From Sphingomonas faeni (GTDB lineage: Bacteria; Pseudomonadota; Alphaproteobacteria; Sphingomonadales; Sphingomonadaceae), in the NCBI RefSeq assembly GCF_003053745.1, contig NZ_QAYE01000001.1, positions 868,001-932,000 on the forward strand: a stretch of 64,000 nt of DNA. Direction: 5' to 3'. How positions within the stretch are numbered: the stretch's first letter is position 1; the number at the start of each line of letters is the position of its first letter. The notes under the pieces are model-generated. The model had not been told where the DNA came from. It did not search any database and saw only the letters and a program-made list of their open reading frames with translations. This document shows positions 29,704 through 39,500 of this stretch, in pieces. The position numbers and the translations under genes are program-made.

Positions 29704-32195
29704 GCGGTGAACTCCCGGGCGAGCGAGCGGACGTCGGCGGCGGACCCGCATTGCAGCGCGGCGGCGGCATGCGTGCGGCACGCCTCCATCGTCAGCGTGG
29801 CGACCAGCGCCTTGATCTCGGGCACCAAGGCCGGCGCGGACGAAAGTTCGGTGACGCCGAGCCCGATCAGGATGGGGACGGCCAGCGGGTCGGAGGCCAG
29901 GCCTCCGCACACGCCAGTCCAGCGGCCATGCACCGAGCCACCCTTGCAGGTTTGCGCGATCAGCCGGAGGACGGCGGGGTGCAACCCGTCGATTCCGCTC
30001 GCGACGGCCGCGTTGCCGCGGTCCATCGCCAGCGTGTACTGCGTCAGGTCGTTGGTCCCGACCGACAGGAAATTGGCCTCCCCAGCGATCAAATCGGCGG
30101 TGACGGCGGCGGCGGGGGTCTCGATCATCACGCCGACGGGGACGCGGTCGACGATGCCGATCTCCGCGGCGACGCGGTCGACCACCGCGCGGACGGCGCG
30201 CAGTTCGTCGAGGCTAGCGATCATCGGGACCATGATCCGGCATTGCCCGGCTGGCTTTACCGACAGGATCGCACGGACCTGATCCTCCAAGATCTGTGGG
30301 TATGCGAGGCCGACGCGGATGCCGCGCAGGCCGAGTGCGGGGTTCTCTTCCGGCGCCATTGGCAGATACGGCGCGGGCTTGTCGCCGCCGATGTCGAGCA
30401 GGCGGACGATCAGCGGGCGGCCGTCGAGCGCGTCGGCGATCGCCTGGTAGTCGGCGGTCTGTTCGGCGACCGTCGGCGCGGCGTCGCGTTCCAGGAACAG
30501 GAATTCGGTGCGCAACAGGCCCGAGCCTTCCGCGCCGTTCTCGACCGCGAGATGCGCGTCGCCGAGCGCGCCGAGATTGGCGAACGCCTCGATCCGGGTA
30601 CCGTCGGCCATGCGGCAGGGTTCGCCAGCCCGCGCGAGCGCTTCGGTGCGGCGGACCTGCGCCTGGACGATTCGAACCTGCGTGGCGACGATTGTGTCGG
30701 CGTCGGGATCGATCCGCAACAGGCCCTCGCCGGCGTCGAGGATCACGGGCGTATCGTCGGTGACGGCGTTCAACGGCGCCCCGATCGCGACCAGCGCGGG
30801 GAGGCCCATCGTCGCGGCGAGGATCGCGACGTGCGAGGTCGGGCCGCCGCGCTCGACGCAGAAGCCGACGATGTTCGCGCGGTCGAGCGACAGGACGTGC
30901 GACGGCAGCAGATCGTCCGCGAGCAGGATCGTGTCGGGCGGGAACGACAGCGGCGTGGTCTCGACGCCGGCGATCAGCGCGAGCAACTGGCGTTCGAGAT
31001 CGAGCATGTCGTCGGCGCGCTCGGCGAGCCGCGGGTCGGTGCTGGTGCGCAACGCGTCGGCCTGCGGACGGATCGCGGCGCGCCAGGCATGGCCCGCGCT
31101 CTCGCCGCGCGCGATGCCGCTGCGCGTCGTCTCGTGGAGCATGGGATCGTCGAGCATCGCCGCATGCGCCTCGACGATCGCGCGTTCGGGACCGGTTGCG
31201 GTGCGGGCACGGTCCGCGAACCGAGTCGACAGCGTGGTGACGGCCGCATCGAAGCGAGCCTCCTCGACGGCGATGCCTTCGCCGTGTTCGGGGACGACGA
31301 AGTCGGCGGGACGGAACCAGCGTGCCCGGCCGATTGCCAGGCCGGGTGCCGCGGTGACGCCAGTGAGCGCGCCGTCGGCTGCGGGGCGCGCTGGCGAGGG
31401 GGCGACGGTGGGCGCACGGACCGGGGCTTCGGCGGGCTCGTCCATGCCGCTCTCGATCAGGTCGCAGATCGCGGCAAGCGCGGCCGCGGCGTCTGCACCT
31501 GCCGCTGTCACGACGATCGTCTCGTCGCGGCGGATCGCCAGCGCGAGCAGGGCGATCGGGCTGCGGACGTTGGCGGTCTTGTCGCCGGATGCGAGCGTCA
31601 CGTCGGCGTCGAAGCGCTTGGCGGTGGCCGCTAGGCGGGCGGCGGGGCGAGCGTGGATACCGTGGGGGAGGGGCACGACGACCGTGCGTGTGTGCGTCGC
31701 GGCGTCCTGGTTCGTTTCGCGGCGTGCGACCGCATCGCTGGGTTCGAGCGTCATCAGCGGATCGCCGACCGCGACCAGTTCGCTGGAGACGGCGTGGACG
31801 ATCCTGAACCGGTCGGGGTTCACGATGACGATCGGCGTGACGACCGCGCGAGCCTCGCGCACGAGCAGATCGAGGTCGAAGCGGATCAGCGGTGCACCGC
31901 GCTCGACCGTGTCGCCGACGGCGACGCACGGGGTGAAGCCGCGTCCGCCGAGCGCGACCGTGTCGAGGCCGATGTGGATCAGGATCTCCGCACCCTCGGG
32001 CGTGGCGATCGTGATCGCATGGCCGCTCGGCAACAGCGTCAGTACGGTCCCGGCACAGGGAGCGTAGAGGCAGTCGCCGGTCGGATCGATCGCGACGCCG
32101 TCACCCAGCATCCGCTCCGAGAACACCGCGTCGGGGACTTCGTCGATCGGCGTTGCCCAGCCCTGCATCGGCGCGGTCAGGAGGATGGAGGCCAT
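29700..32195 (-). CDS. nagF: PTS EIIA-HPr-EI fusion for GlcNAc
   Basis: 831 residues combining three PTS steps. EIIA(Glc-type) 1-150 with His74 in ILIHIGLDTV; HPr about 165-255 with His181 in PHGIHARPAA; EI 275-831 with His455 in GGPTSHVAIL and the PEP-binding end GIRVGLAYP...TNDLTQYTLA. It takes phosphate from PEP and delivers it to NagE. Such fusions are found in nag clusters of Pseudomonas, Caulobacter and Xanthomonas relatives. Start ATG 32195 (MASILLTAPMQGW) is chosen as the natural EIIA beginning; the ribosome site is weak (GAGAACG). Confidence 0.92.
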   Translation of the reverse strand: MASILLTAPMQGWATPIDEVPDAVFSERMLGDGVAIDPTGDCLYAPCAGTVLTLLPSGHAITIATPEGAEILIHIGLDTVALGGRGFTPCVAVGDTVERGAPLIRFDLDLLVREARAVVTPIVIVNPDRFRIVHAVSSELVAVGDPLMTLEPSDAVARRETNQDAATHTRTVVVPLPHGIHARPAARLAATAKRFDADVTLASGDKTANVRSPIALLALAIRRDETIVVTAAGADAAAALAAICDLIESGMDEPAEAPVRAPTVAPSPARPAADGALTGVTAAPGLAIGRARWFRPADFVVPEHGEGIAVEEARFDAAVTTLSTRFADRARTATGPERAIVEAHAAMLDDPMLHETTRSGIARGESAGHAWRAAIRPQADALRTSTDPRLAERADDMLDLERQLLALIAGVETTPLSFPPDTILLADDLLPSHVLSLDRANIVGFCVERGGPTSHVAILAATMGLPALVAIGAPLNAVTDDTPVILDAGEGLLRIDPDADTIVATQVRIVQAQVRRTEALARAGEPCRMADGTRIEAFANLGALGDAHLAVENGAEGSGLLRTEFLFLERDAAPTVAEQTADYQAIADALDGRPLIVRLLDIGGDKPAPYLPMAPEENPALGLRGIRVGLAYPQILEDQVRAILSVKPAGQCRIMVPMIASLDELRAVRAVVDRVAAEIGIVDRVPVGVMIETPAAAVTADLIAGEANFLSVGTNDLTQYTLAMDRGNAAVASGIDGLHPAVLRLIAQTCKGGSVHGRWTGVCGGLASDPLAVPILIGLGVTELSSAPALVPEIKALVATLTMEACRTHAAAALQCGSAADVRSLAREFTA

Positions 32196-32247
32196 GGGTG
32201 CGTTCTCGATACCAGAAGGGATGGGCTCAAAAGCAGGGATGAGGCGG

Positions 32248-33390
32248 TCAGGCCGCGCTCGCCCCGCCGATCCATGTGCCGACCGGATGCAGGTCGCGCG
32301 TGAGAACGACCCAGTCGGCCGTGCGACCGACCTGCAACGTGCCGCGCTCCTGCGACAACCGCAGGAACGCCGCCGGATAGGTCGCTGCCATCGCCGCGGC
32401 GATTTCGGGTGCGACGCCGAGCCGGTCGACGGTGTTGCGGACCGCACCCGCCATGTCGAGATCGGAGCCTGCCAGCGTGCCGTCTGCACCGACGCAGCGG
32501 CCATTCTCGACATGGATCTCACGGCCCTGCAGCACGAACGACTTCTCGGCCGCACCGACGCAGGGCATCGCGTCGGATACCAGCATGAACCGGTCGTGCG
32601 GCCGCGCGCGCAACGCGATCCGCAACACGGCGTCGTCGACATGGAAGCCGTCGACGATGATCCCGCAATACACCGCCTGGTCGTCGAGCACCGCGCCGAC
32701 CACGCCCGGGGCGCGGTGGACCAGCGGCGACATCGCGTTGAACAGATGCGTCACGCCGGTGATCCCGGCGGCCATCCCGGCGCTCGCGGTGGCGTGATCC
32801 GCATCGCTATGGCCGATGCTGATCAGCACGCCGGCGGCGGTCAGCGTCGCGATCTGTGCCGCGGTCACGCGCTCGGGGGCGAGCGTCACCATGACCTGGC
32901 CGAGACGGGGGCGGGTCAGCAGCGCGAGCAGGTCGTCGTCGAGATCCTGGAAGCGCGTCGGGTCGTGGATGCCCTTGCGCGCCGGGCTGATCACCGGGCC
33001 CTCGATATGGATGCCGAGCACGCCGGGGACGCCCGCGAGGATCGCCGCGTCGACCGCGTCGAGCGCTAGCGCGATCACGTCGGGCGTGTCGCTGATCAGC
33101 GTCGGCAGGAACGCGGTGGTGCCGAACGGGCGGTGCGCCGCGCCGATCGCGGCGATGCCCTCGACCGTGGGCGTATCGTTGAACAGCACGCCGCCGCCGC
33201 CGTTGACCTGCGTATCGACGAAGCCCGGCATCAGCCAGCCGCCATCGAGATCGATCGCGTGATCCGCAGCCTGACCGGAGGCTGCGTCGCCGATATGCGT
33301 AATGCGACCGTCCTCGACGACGATCGTCGCCTCGTTCAGGACGCCCGCGGGGGTGACCACATGGCCATTCGAAAACCGGAAGATCGTCAT
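32248..33390 (-). CDS. nagA: N-acetylglucosamine-6-phosphate deacetylase
   Basis: 380 residues, amidohydrolase superfamily, cytosolic. PGFVDTQVNGGGG, HIEGPVISPARKGIHDP, IGHSDADH, THLFNAMSPL and the catalytic Asp in LVSDAMPCVG are present. NagA removes acetate from GlcNAc-6-P to give GlcN-6-P. It overlaps the deaminase gene upstream by 4 nt (ATGA), so the two are translated together. Ends 52 nt before the PTS fusion gene; no terminator is visible in that gap, so one transcript is likely. Confidence 0.95.
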   Translation of the reverse strand: MTIFRFSNGHVVTPAGVLNEATIVVEDGRITHIGDAASGQAADHAIDLDGGWLMPGFVDTQVNGGGGVLFNDTPTVEGIAAIGAAHRPFGTTAFLPTLISDTPDVIALALDAVDAAILAGVPGVLGIHIEGPVISPARKGIHDPTRFQDLDDDLLALLTRPRLGQVMVTLAPERVTAAQIATLTAAGVLISIGHSDADHATASAGMAAGITGVTHLFNAMSPLVHRAPGVVGAVLDDQAVYCGIIVDGFHVDDAVLRIALRARPHDRFMLVSDAMPCVGAAEKSFVLQGREIHVENGRCVGADGTLAGSDLDMAGAVRNTVDRLGVAPEIAAAMAATYPAAFLRLSQERGTLQVGRTADWVVLTRDLHPVGTWIGGASAA

Positions 33391-34463
33391 AACGTGCGCG
33401 TCACCTTGCTGAGATGCGACGGTGCGTCGGGGTTGAACCCGCGAGCAAGCGAGAGGGCGTTGACCATGCGATAAAAGCTCTGGATCATGAGGATCGGCTC
33501 GATCGCCGGATGCGCTTTCAACGCGGGCAGGACGCCGTCGTCGCTGCTGCCATCGAGACCGGCATCGGCGAGCAACACGCCTGCGCCACGCTCGGCGAAC
33601 TCGCGCGCCGCATCGCGTACGCCGTCGCCTGCCGCGTCGGAGGTCGCGAGCGCCAGCAACGGGAAGCCGTCCTCGACCAGTTGCATCGGGCCGTGGCGGA
33701 CCTCGGCCGAGCTGAACGATTCGGCGTGCAGCGCGCAGGTTTCCTTCATCTTCAGCGCCGCCTCGTTGGCGATGCCGAAGCCTATGCCGCGCGCGATCAC
33801 GAACAAATTGGTCGCGGTGCGCAGCGGTGCGACGGCGACCGACCAGTCGAGCGCCCAGGCGCGTGCGAGGTCGGCGGGGAGGGACGCAACGGCGCTACGC
33901 AATGCGTCGTCGTCGGCCCATTCCGCGGTCAAAGCGGCGAAGGCGGCGAGCGAGCAGATATAGGATTTGGTCGCCGCGACCGACTTTTCCGGTCCGGCGC
34001 ACAGCGGGATCAGCGTGTCGGCGGTTTCGGCGAGCGGCGAGGTCTCGTCGTTGACGAACGCGACGACATGCGCGCCGGCGGCCTTCTGCGCGGCGACCGC
34101 GGCGAGCAGGTCTGGGCTGCGACCGCTCTGCGACACCGCGATGCACAGTGTATTCCGCGCACCGAGCGGTGCGTCGTAGATCGACACGACCGAAGGCGCC
34201 GCGGCGGCGACGGGGATGCCGGTCTTCGTCCAGATCAGATACTTGCCGTACACCGCCGAATGATCGGAGGAGCCGCGCGCGCAGGTCACGACGACGGCGG
34301 GCGGGGCGCTACGAAGACGCGCACCGAGCGCCGCGAACGCCGCGGCGTTGGTCGCGAGCATCCGCGCGACGGCCTCGGACGATTCCGCAGCCTCGCGGAA
34401 CATCAGCGTCGCGGTTTCCGCGATGGGAGGCGGTGTTAGCGGAGGCGGGGTGGCGTCGTGCAT
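33387..34463 (-). CDS. nagB-II: SIS-domain glucosamine-6-phosphate deaminase (NagB-II type)
   Basis: 358 residues with two SIS domains, like the isomerase half of GlmS but without the glutaminase domain. CARGSSDHSAVYGKYL, AVSQSGRSPDLL, GPEKSVAATKSYI, and KMKETCALHAESFSSAEVRHGP are the conserved sugar-phosphate and catalytic segments. It converts GlcN-6-P to Fru-6-P and ammonia, completing GlcNAc use in bacteria lacking NagB-I. Overlaps nagA by ATGA. A control region with AGACCGGT and ATTGGTAT precedes it. Confidence 0.9.
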   Translation of the reverse strand: MHDATPPPLTPPPIAETATLMFREAAESSEAVARMLATNAAAFAALGARLRSAPPAVVVTCARGSSDHSAVYGKYLIWTKTGIPVAAAAPSVVSIYDAPLGARNTLCIAVSQSGRSPDLLAAVAAQKAAGAHVVAFVNDETSPLAETADTLIPLCAGPEKSVAATKSYICSLAAFAALTAEWADDDALRSAVASLPADLARAWALDWSVAVAPLRTATNLFVIARGIGFGIANEAALKMKETCALHAESFSSAEVRHGPMQLVEDGFPLLALATSDAAGDGVRDAAREFAERGAGVLLADAGLDGSSDDGVLPALKAHPAIEPILMIQSFYRMVNALSLARGFNPDAPSHLSKVTRTL

Positions 34464-34544
34464 GGCGGCTCGCTTCGATTGGCGTTCGGCGAGGAGCGAG
34501 AGGCCCCCCGACCCAGACCGGTTTGAGTAAGTTATGGATTGGTA
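34464..34544 (-). promoter_or_regulatory. Candidate promoter/operator of nagB-nagA-PTS genes
   Basis: 81 nt between cutC and the deaminase. On the forward strand AGACCGGT (34515-34522) and ATTGGTAT (34538-34545, touching the cutC stop) are visible; the same words occur in the other two control regions of the locus. Candidate GntR-regulator operator. Confidence 0.35.
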
Positions 34545-35327
34545 TTATTCAAGCGTCGGATGTCCGGCCACCATGTTCGCCAGTCGCTCTACCGCGTCGC
34601 GGTTGGTCGCTGCGCGTTCTGGCGAGGCGAAGCCGAAGCGTAGTTCGGCGGGATCGGCGACGGTCGTCGAGGGCGTGCGACAGGAAGCGTGGACTTCGCG
34701 GACGCCGGTCGCGAGGATCGCGGGCAAGGTCTCCGGCGAGACCCCGCTTCCCGCTAGCACGATGATCCGACCGGCGCCTTGTCGGTGCAATGCCGCCAGC
34801 ATTTCTACCCCGTCGATCGCCTTCGGGGCGCCGCCCGAGGTCAGGATCCGGTCGAAGCCGAGCGTGACGGCGGACTCCAGTGCGTCGGGCATGTCGCGGC
34901 ACAGATCGAAGGCGCGGTGCAGCGTCAGCGAGAGTGGGCGTCCGCGAGCATCGCCCAGCGATCGGGCGTGGGTGACCCAAGCGGCGAGGGCGGGCACGTC
35001 GAGCCGGTGGTCGGCGTCGAGCGCACCGATGACGATTCCCGCCAATCCAGCTTCGGCTGCGGTGCGAATGTCGTCGGCGATCAGCGCCTGCTCACGCGGC
35101 GTATAGACGAAGCCGCCTTCGCGTGGCCGGGCCAGGAGGTGGACGGGTACGCCGGAGGCCTCCGACGCCGCCGCCGCTGCCCGGATCAGCGACGCGGGGG
35201 GGGTGAGGCCGCCGACGCCGAGCGCCGCGCATAGTTCGATGCGGTCCGCCCCGCCAGCGATCGCCGCGTCGATACCGTGCAGATCCTCGACGCAGACTTC
35301 GAGCATCGTTCGCGAACCACGATCCAT
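34545..35327 (-). CDS. cutC: CutC family TIM-barrel protein
   Basis: About 260 residues. LEVCVEDLHGIDAAIAGGADRIELC, GLTPPASLI, GGFVYTPRE, LTLHRAFDLCRD, RILTSGGAPKA and IVLAGSGVSPE are CutC signatures. CutC was named for copper tolerance, but the biochemical role is unsettled. The stop of the glycosylasparaginase overlaps a GTG (35345) in this frame, so start could be GTG 35345, ATG 35327 (GGAAG ahead) or ATG 35306; I favour 35327. Its place inside a GlcNAc-Asn cluster suggests a sugar-related role. Confidence 0.85.
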   Translation of the reverse strand: MDRGSRTMLEVCVEDLHGIDAAIAGGADRIELCAALGVGGLTPPASLIRAAAAASEASGVPVHLLARPREGGFVYTPREQALIADDIRTAAEAGLAGIVIGALDADHRLDVPALAAWVTHARSLGDARGRPLSLTLHRAFDLCRDMPDALESAVTLGFDRILTSGGAPKAIDGVEMLAALHRQGAGRIIVLAGSGVSPETLPAILATGVREVHASCRTPSTTVADPAELRFGFASPERAATNRDAVERLANMVAGHPTLE

Positions 35328-35341
35328 GTCTTCCGCGACGC

Positions 35342-36364
35342 TCACGCCTGGAACAGCGACCGCGCCTTCAGCACCGTCGTCTTGCCGCGCGCGTCGGTGA
35401 CTGCATAGGTAAAGCCCGGCAACAGGCAGAACGCACCGACATTGCCCTTGGTATCGAGCGCGAGGAAGCCGACCTGGACGCCGCGGATCGCATTGCCGCG
35501 CAGCTTGGCGATATGGCGGACCACCTCTTCGCACGCCTGTTGCGGCGTCGACCCGCCGCGCATCGACGCGACGACGCGGGCCGAGCCGGCTACGCGGGTA
35601 ACTTCCTCGCCCAGTCCGGTCGAGGTGGCACCGCCGACGCCTGCCTCGACGTACAGCCCCGATCCGACCTGCGGCGAATCGCCGACCCGGCCGCGCATCT
35701 TGAACGCCATGCCGGAGGTCGTGCAGGCACCCGCCATCCGCCCGTCGGCCGTGCGCGCGAGCAGGCCGATCGTGTCATGATCCAGCGCGCCGCCGGGCGT
35801 GCGCGTGATGCGGTTCTCGCTATTGGCTTCGGGTTGGTATTTCGCGGTCTTGAGCCAGTCGCGCCATGCCCTTTCCGATTCCGGGGTGAGCAGCGACTGT
35901 TGCGGAAACCCCTGGTCGCGCGCGAACCGCGTCGCACCCTCGCCGACGAGAAAGGTGTGCGGCGTCCGCTCCATCACGCGACGCGCGACGGAGATCGCAT
36001 GCACCGTGTTCTCCAGCGCGGCGACGGCACCGACGCCGCCGACATCGTCCATGATGACCGCGTCGAGCGTGACGTGGCCGTCGCGATCGGGATAGCCGGA
36101 ATAGCCTACGCTATGATTGGTCGGATCCGCCTCGGGCACCATCGCGCCGGCCTCGACCGCGTCGATCAGGGATCCACCCTTGGCGAGTTCCGCGAAGGCC
36201 ACTGCGTTGGCGGCGGCGCCGAAGTCCCAGGTCGACAGGACCATCGCGCCCGTCGCCGGAGCGTCCGTCGCGGCGCCCGATCGGGCAGCCGCCCGAGTCG
36301 CTACGAATGGTATCATGCCCAGGCCGCCCAAGCCGGCGAGCAACGACCGTCGCGTGTTCTCCAT
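35342..36364 (-). CDS. Glycosylasparaginase (N4-(beta-GlcNAc)-L-asparaginase)
   Basis: 340 residues, N-terminal nucleophile hydrolase. Leader MENTRRSLLAGLGGLGM is twin-arginine like. The self-cleavage site is HDTIG (196-200): Thr198 becomes the N-terminal nucleophile of the beta-subunit; GRVGDSPQVGSGLYV and STGLGEE follow as in the Flavobacterium meningosepticum enzyme and human AGA. It hydrolyses GlcNAc-Asn left after exo-trimming of N-glycans, giving aspartate and GlcNAc (via glucosaminylamine). A plain L-asparaginase/isoaspartyl peptidase annotation is less likely because of the HDTIG plus GDSP pattern and the neighbours. Confidence 0.92.
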   Translation of the reverse strand: MENTRRSLLAGLGGLGMIPFVATRAAARSGAATDAPATGAMVLSTWDFGAAANAVAFAELAKGGSLIDAVEAGAMVPEADPTNHSVGYSGYPDRDGHVTLDAVIMDDVGGVGAVAALENTVHAISVARRVMERTPHTFLVGEGATRFARDQGFPQQSLLTPESERAWRDWLKTAKYQPEANSENRITRTPGGALDHDTIGLLARTADGRMAGACTTSGMAFKMRGRVGDSPQVGSGLYVEAGVGGATSTGLGEEVTRVAGSARVVASMRGGSTPQQACEEVVRHIAKLRGNAIRGVQVGFLALDTKGNVGAFCLLPGFTYAVTDARGKTTVLKARSLFQA

Positions 36365-36562
36365 CAGATCCCCCTTGCGTTCTTGTGGACACGCTATCGC
36401 AACGAGATAGCGACCGCCAGTAGTGACGCCGATTTGCAACATTCCAACGCAAATGTTCTAGACCGGTATTGCTTCGGCATTGACTGGCGACGTGTTTTGA
36501 CCAAACCAGTACGGGCAACCGGTATAGCGCTATCACGCAACCGGGCTTTTTTAGGGGTAGGT
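36365..36562. promoter_or_regulatory. Divergent control region, glycosylasparaginase / TonB receptor
   Basis: 198 nt. CGCTATC-N7-GATAGCG inverted repeat at 36392-36412, the perfect palindrome ATAGCGCTAT at 36524-36533, ACCGGTAT at 36462-36469 and again at 36518-36525, AGACCGGT at 36460-36467. These symmetric elements are expected for regulators of the receptor and the operon. The AGACCGGT word is shared with 34515-34522. Confidence 0.45.
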
Positions 36563-39500
36563 ATGAACTTCGGCCATTCTGTTTCGCGGATCGCGCTCGT
36601 CGGATCTCTCGTGTTTTCCGCTACCACGGCATTCGCACAGGACGTGCCCGCGCAGGCCGTGACGCCCGCCCAGGCTGCCGCGAGCACGCCCGCCGAAGCC
36701 AAGGTCGAGGCGGATGCCACCACCGCAACCACCGCCGTCGATCGCGACATGCCGAAGGAAGACACGATCGTCGTCACGGGGTCGCGCATCCAGCGTCCGA
36801 ACATGACGTCGGCGGCCCCGATCACGTCGGTCACCGCGCAGGACATTCGCGCCCAGGCTGCGGTCAACGTCGAGGACGTGCTGAACCGCCTGCCGCAGAT
36901 CGCGCCGGACAGCCAGCAGACCTATAACGACTCCGACGGTCGCCAGCGCATCAAGCTGCGCAGCCTCGGGTTCGAGCGCACGCTGGTCCTGATCGACGGC
37001 AAGCGCCTCGGCACGCAGAACGGCCAGGACGTCGGTATCATCCCGCCGTCGCTGCTGGAGCGGGTCGACGTGCTGACCGGCGGCGCCTCGTCCGTCTACG
37101 GGTCGGACGCGGTCGCGGGCGTCGTCAACTTCGTCCTGAAGAAGGATTTCGAAGGCATCCAGCTCGACGGCAACTATAATTTCTACAACCACAACAACAA
37201 GGACACGGTCGTGTCGTCGCTGGCGCGTTCGTCGGGCTTCAGCAGCCCGCGCGGCCTGACCAACGATGGCGGTCGTGCCGACGTCACGCTGACCGCGGGC
37301 AAGAAGCTGTTCGACGGCGCGCTGCGGATCAACGGCTTCGTCAACTACAAGCATACCGACGAGGTGCTGCTGTCGGCACGGTCCAACTCGGGCTGCTACC
37401 TGACGCAGACCAGCCTGAACGCGCCGCTGTCGTGCGGCCTGACGCCGAGCAGCTCGACCAGCGGCCTCATCACGCCGCTCAGCGGTGCGAACGCCAACGC
37501 GCAGCTCGTCAACAACCCGAACGGCACGCGTACTTTCGTGCCGTTCGGTCCGGGTGCCGGCAACGCCTCGAACTATTTCAGCAACTATGCGTATCAGCGC
37601 CCATCCGAGCGCGTGAACGCCGGCGGCTTCGTCAGCCTCGACATCGCGCCCGACGCCGAGCTGTATGCGTCGGGCATCTGGTTCCGCGACAAGTCGTACA
37701 ACAACTACCCGGCGATCGCCGGTGGCTCCGTCCAGGTGAACTGCAACAACCCGTTCCTGTCGACGTCGCAGGCAACCGCGATCTGCGGTGCTGCGGCTGG
37801 CACGGTGGCGACCGCGCCTATCGACCTGCGCTATCGTCTTGGTGAGGGCAACGATCAGCCGGATGCGTATCTGAACACCGGTGTTCGCCTGACCGGCGGC
37901 GTCCGCGGCAAGGTCGGCAGCGCTTGGACCTATGACGTCGGCGGCGTCTATGCCCGCAACCACCAGGATTACACGCCGAGCTTCGTCAACGCGACCAACC
38001 TGCGGAACTCGATCAACGTAGGTGGCACCCGCGCCGCACCGACCTGCGCAACGACCACGGATCCTGCCTGCGTTCCCTTCGACGCGTTCAGCGCGGGCAA
38101 CACCAATCCGGCCCTCATCGACTATCTGTATGACCAGGGCACGGCGGCGACCACCGGCACGCTGTACGACGTACAGGCCAACGTCACCGGCGATCTCGGC
38201 AAATACGGCATCACCTCGCCGTTCGCCGAGCAGGGCGTCGCGATCGCGCTGGGTACGGAATATCGCAAGGATACGCTGAAATCGACCGCCGACAGCGTGT
38301 ATCGTGCAGGCCTCGGCGGCACCGACAGCTACCTGAAGCAGGACGTCTGGGAGGCCAATATCGAGGTCCAGGCGCCGCTGGTCGAGCACAAGCGCTTCGC
38401 CGACCTGTTGCAGGTGAACGGCGGCTACCGCGTGTCGAAGTACAGCAGCAACCCGAGCACGTTCAACACCTGGAAGGTCGAGGGCATCTACGCCCCCGTC
38501 AGCGACCTGACGTTCCGCGCCTCGTTCAACAAGGCGCAGCGCGCGCCGACGGTGACCGAAATCCGCCAGGCGACCAACGTCGATTTCGCGTCGGGCGGCG
38601 CAGGCACGTTCAACGATTTCTGCGCACCGACGGTCGTCAACGGCGCCAACGGCGTGACCTACGGCGCGCCGATCGCGTCGCGCGAAGTGTGCCGTGCAAC
38701 CGGCCTGTCGGATGCGCTCTACGGCAGCCAGACGCTGTTGTGCAGCAACGGCACCGCGCCGAACGGCTCGGCGGCGTGCACCGTGCGCTCGGGCGGGTAT
38801 ACCGCCGATCCGGAAACCGCCTACACGCAGACGTACGGCCTGATCGTGAAGCCGCGGTTCGTGAAGGGCTTGGTGTTCTCGGTCGATCGCTACCAGATCA
38901 AGATCAACGACTCGCTCGGCTATAACGACTTCAGCTATTACACCGATGGCTGCCAGCGTTCGAACGGCGACGCGTTCTTCTGTCAGGGGATCGTTCGGAA
39001 TCCGGGCACCGGCACGCTGTATTCGACGGCCGGGAGCAATCCCACCACCGGCTTCATCCGCCAGGGCACGACGAACTATTACACGTCGATCGCACGCGGT
39101 TATGACTTCCAGGCGCAGTACACGCTCGACCTCGCCAGCGCCGGCAAGATCGACTGGAACTTCAACGGGTCGCTGACGACGTTCGCGGGCGGTCAGGACT
39201 CGCCGGTCCAGCCGGAGCGCAACTGCGCCGGGTATTACGGCAACGGTTGTGGCCAGCTGATCCCGAAATGGTCGCATGGCCTGCGCGCGACCTACACCAC
39301 GCTTGACCGCGGCTTCAGCGCGTCGTTCAACTGGCGCTATGTCGGGTCGTTGACCAACGCGGACAATTCGGGTGATCCGGCGATCGGTGGCACGGACGCG
39401 CGCGCGCGGACCAGCTACTACCGGGTGTCGCCAAAGAGCTATTTCGACCTCGCGCTCAACTTCGCGATCGACAAGCAGTTCTCGCTGCGCCTGATTGCGA

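Noticed and set aside
29751..31634. A 627-codon forward open frame opposite nagF
   Set aside because: Antisense shadow with Arg/Asp-rich composition; nagF carries all PTS active-site motifs.
35342..36364. Plain L-asparaginase/isoaspartyl peptidase
   Set aside because: HDTIG with GRVGDSP and the N-glycan neighbours fit glycosylasparaginase better.
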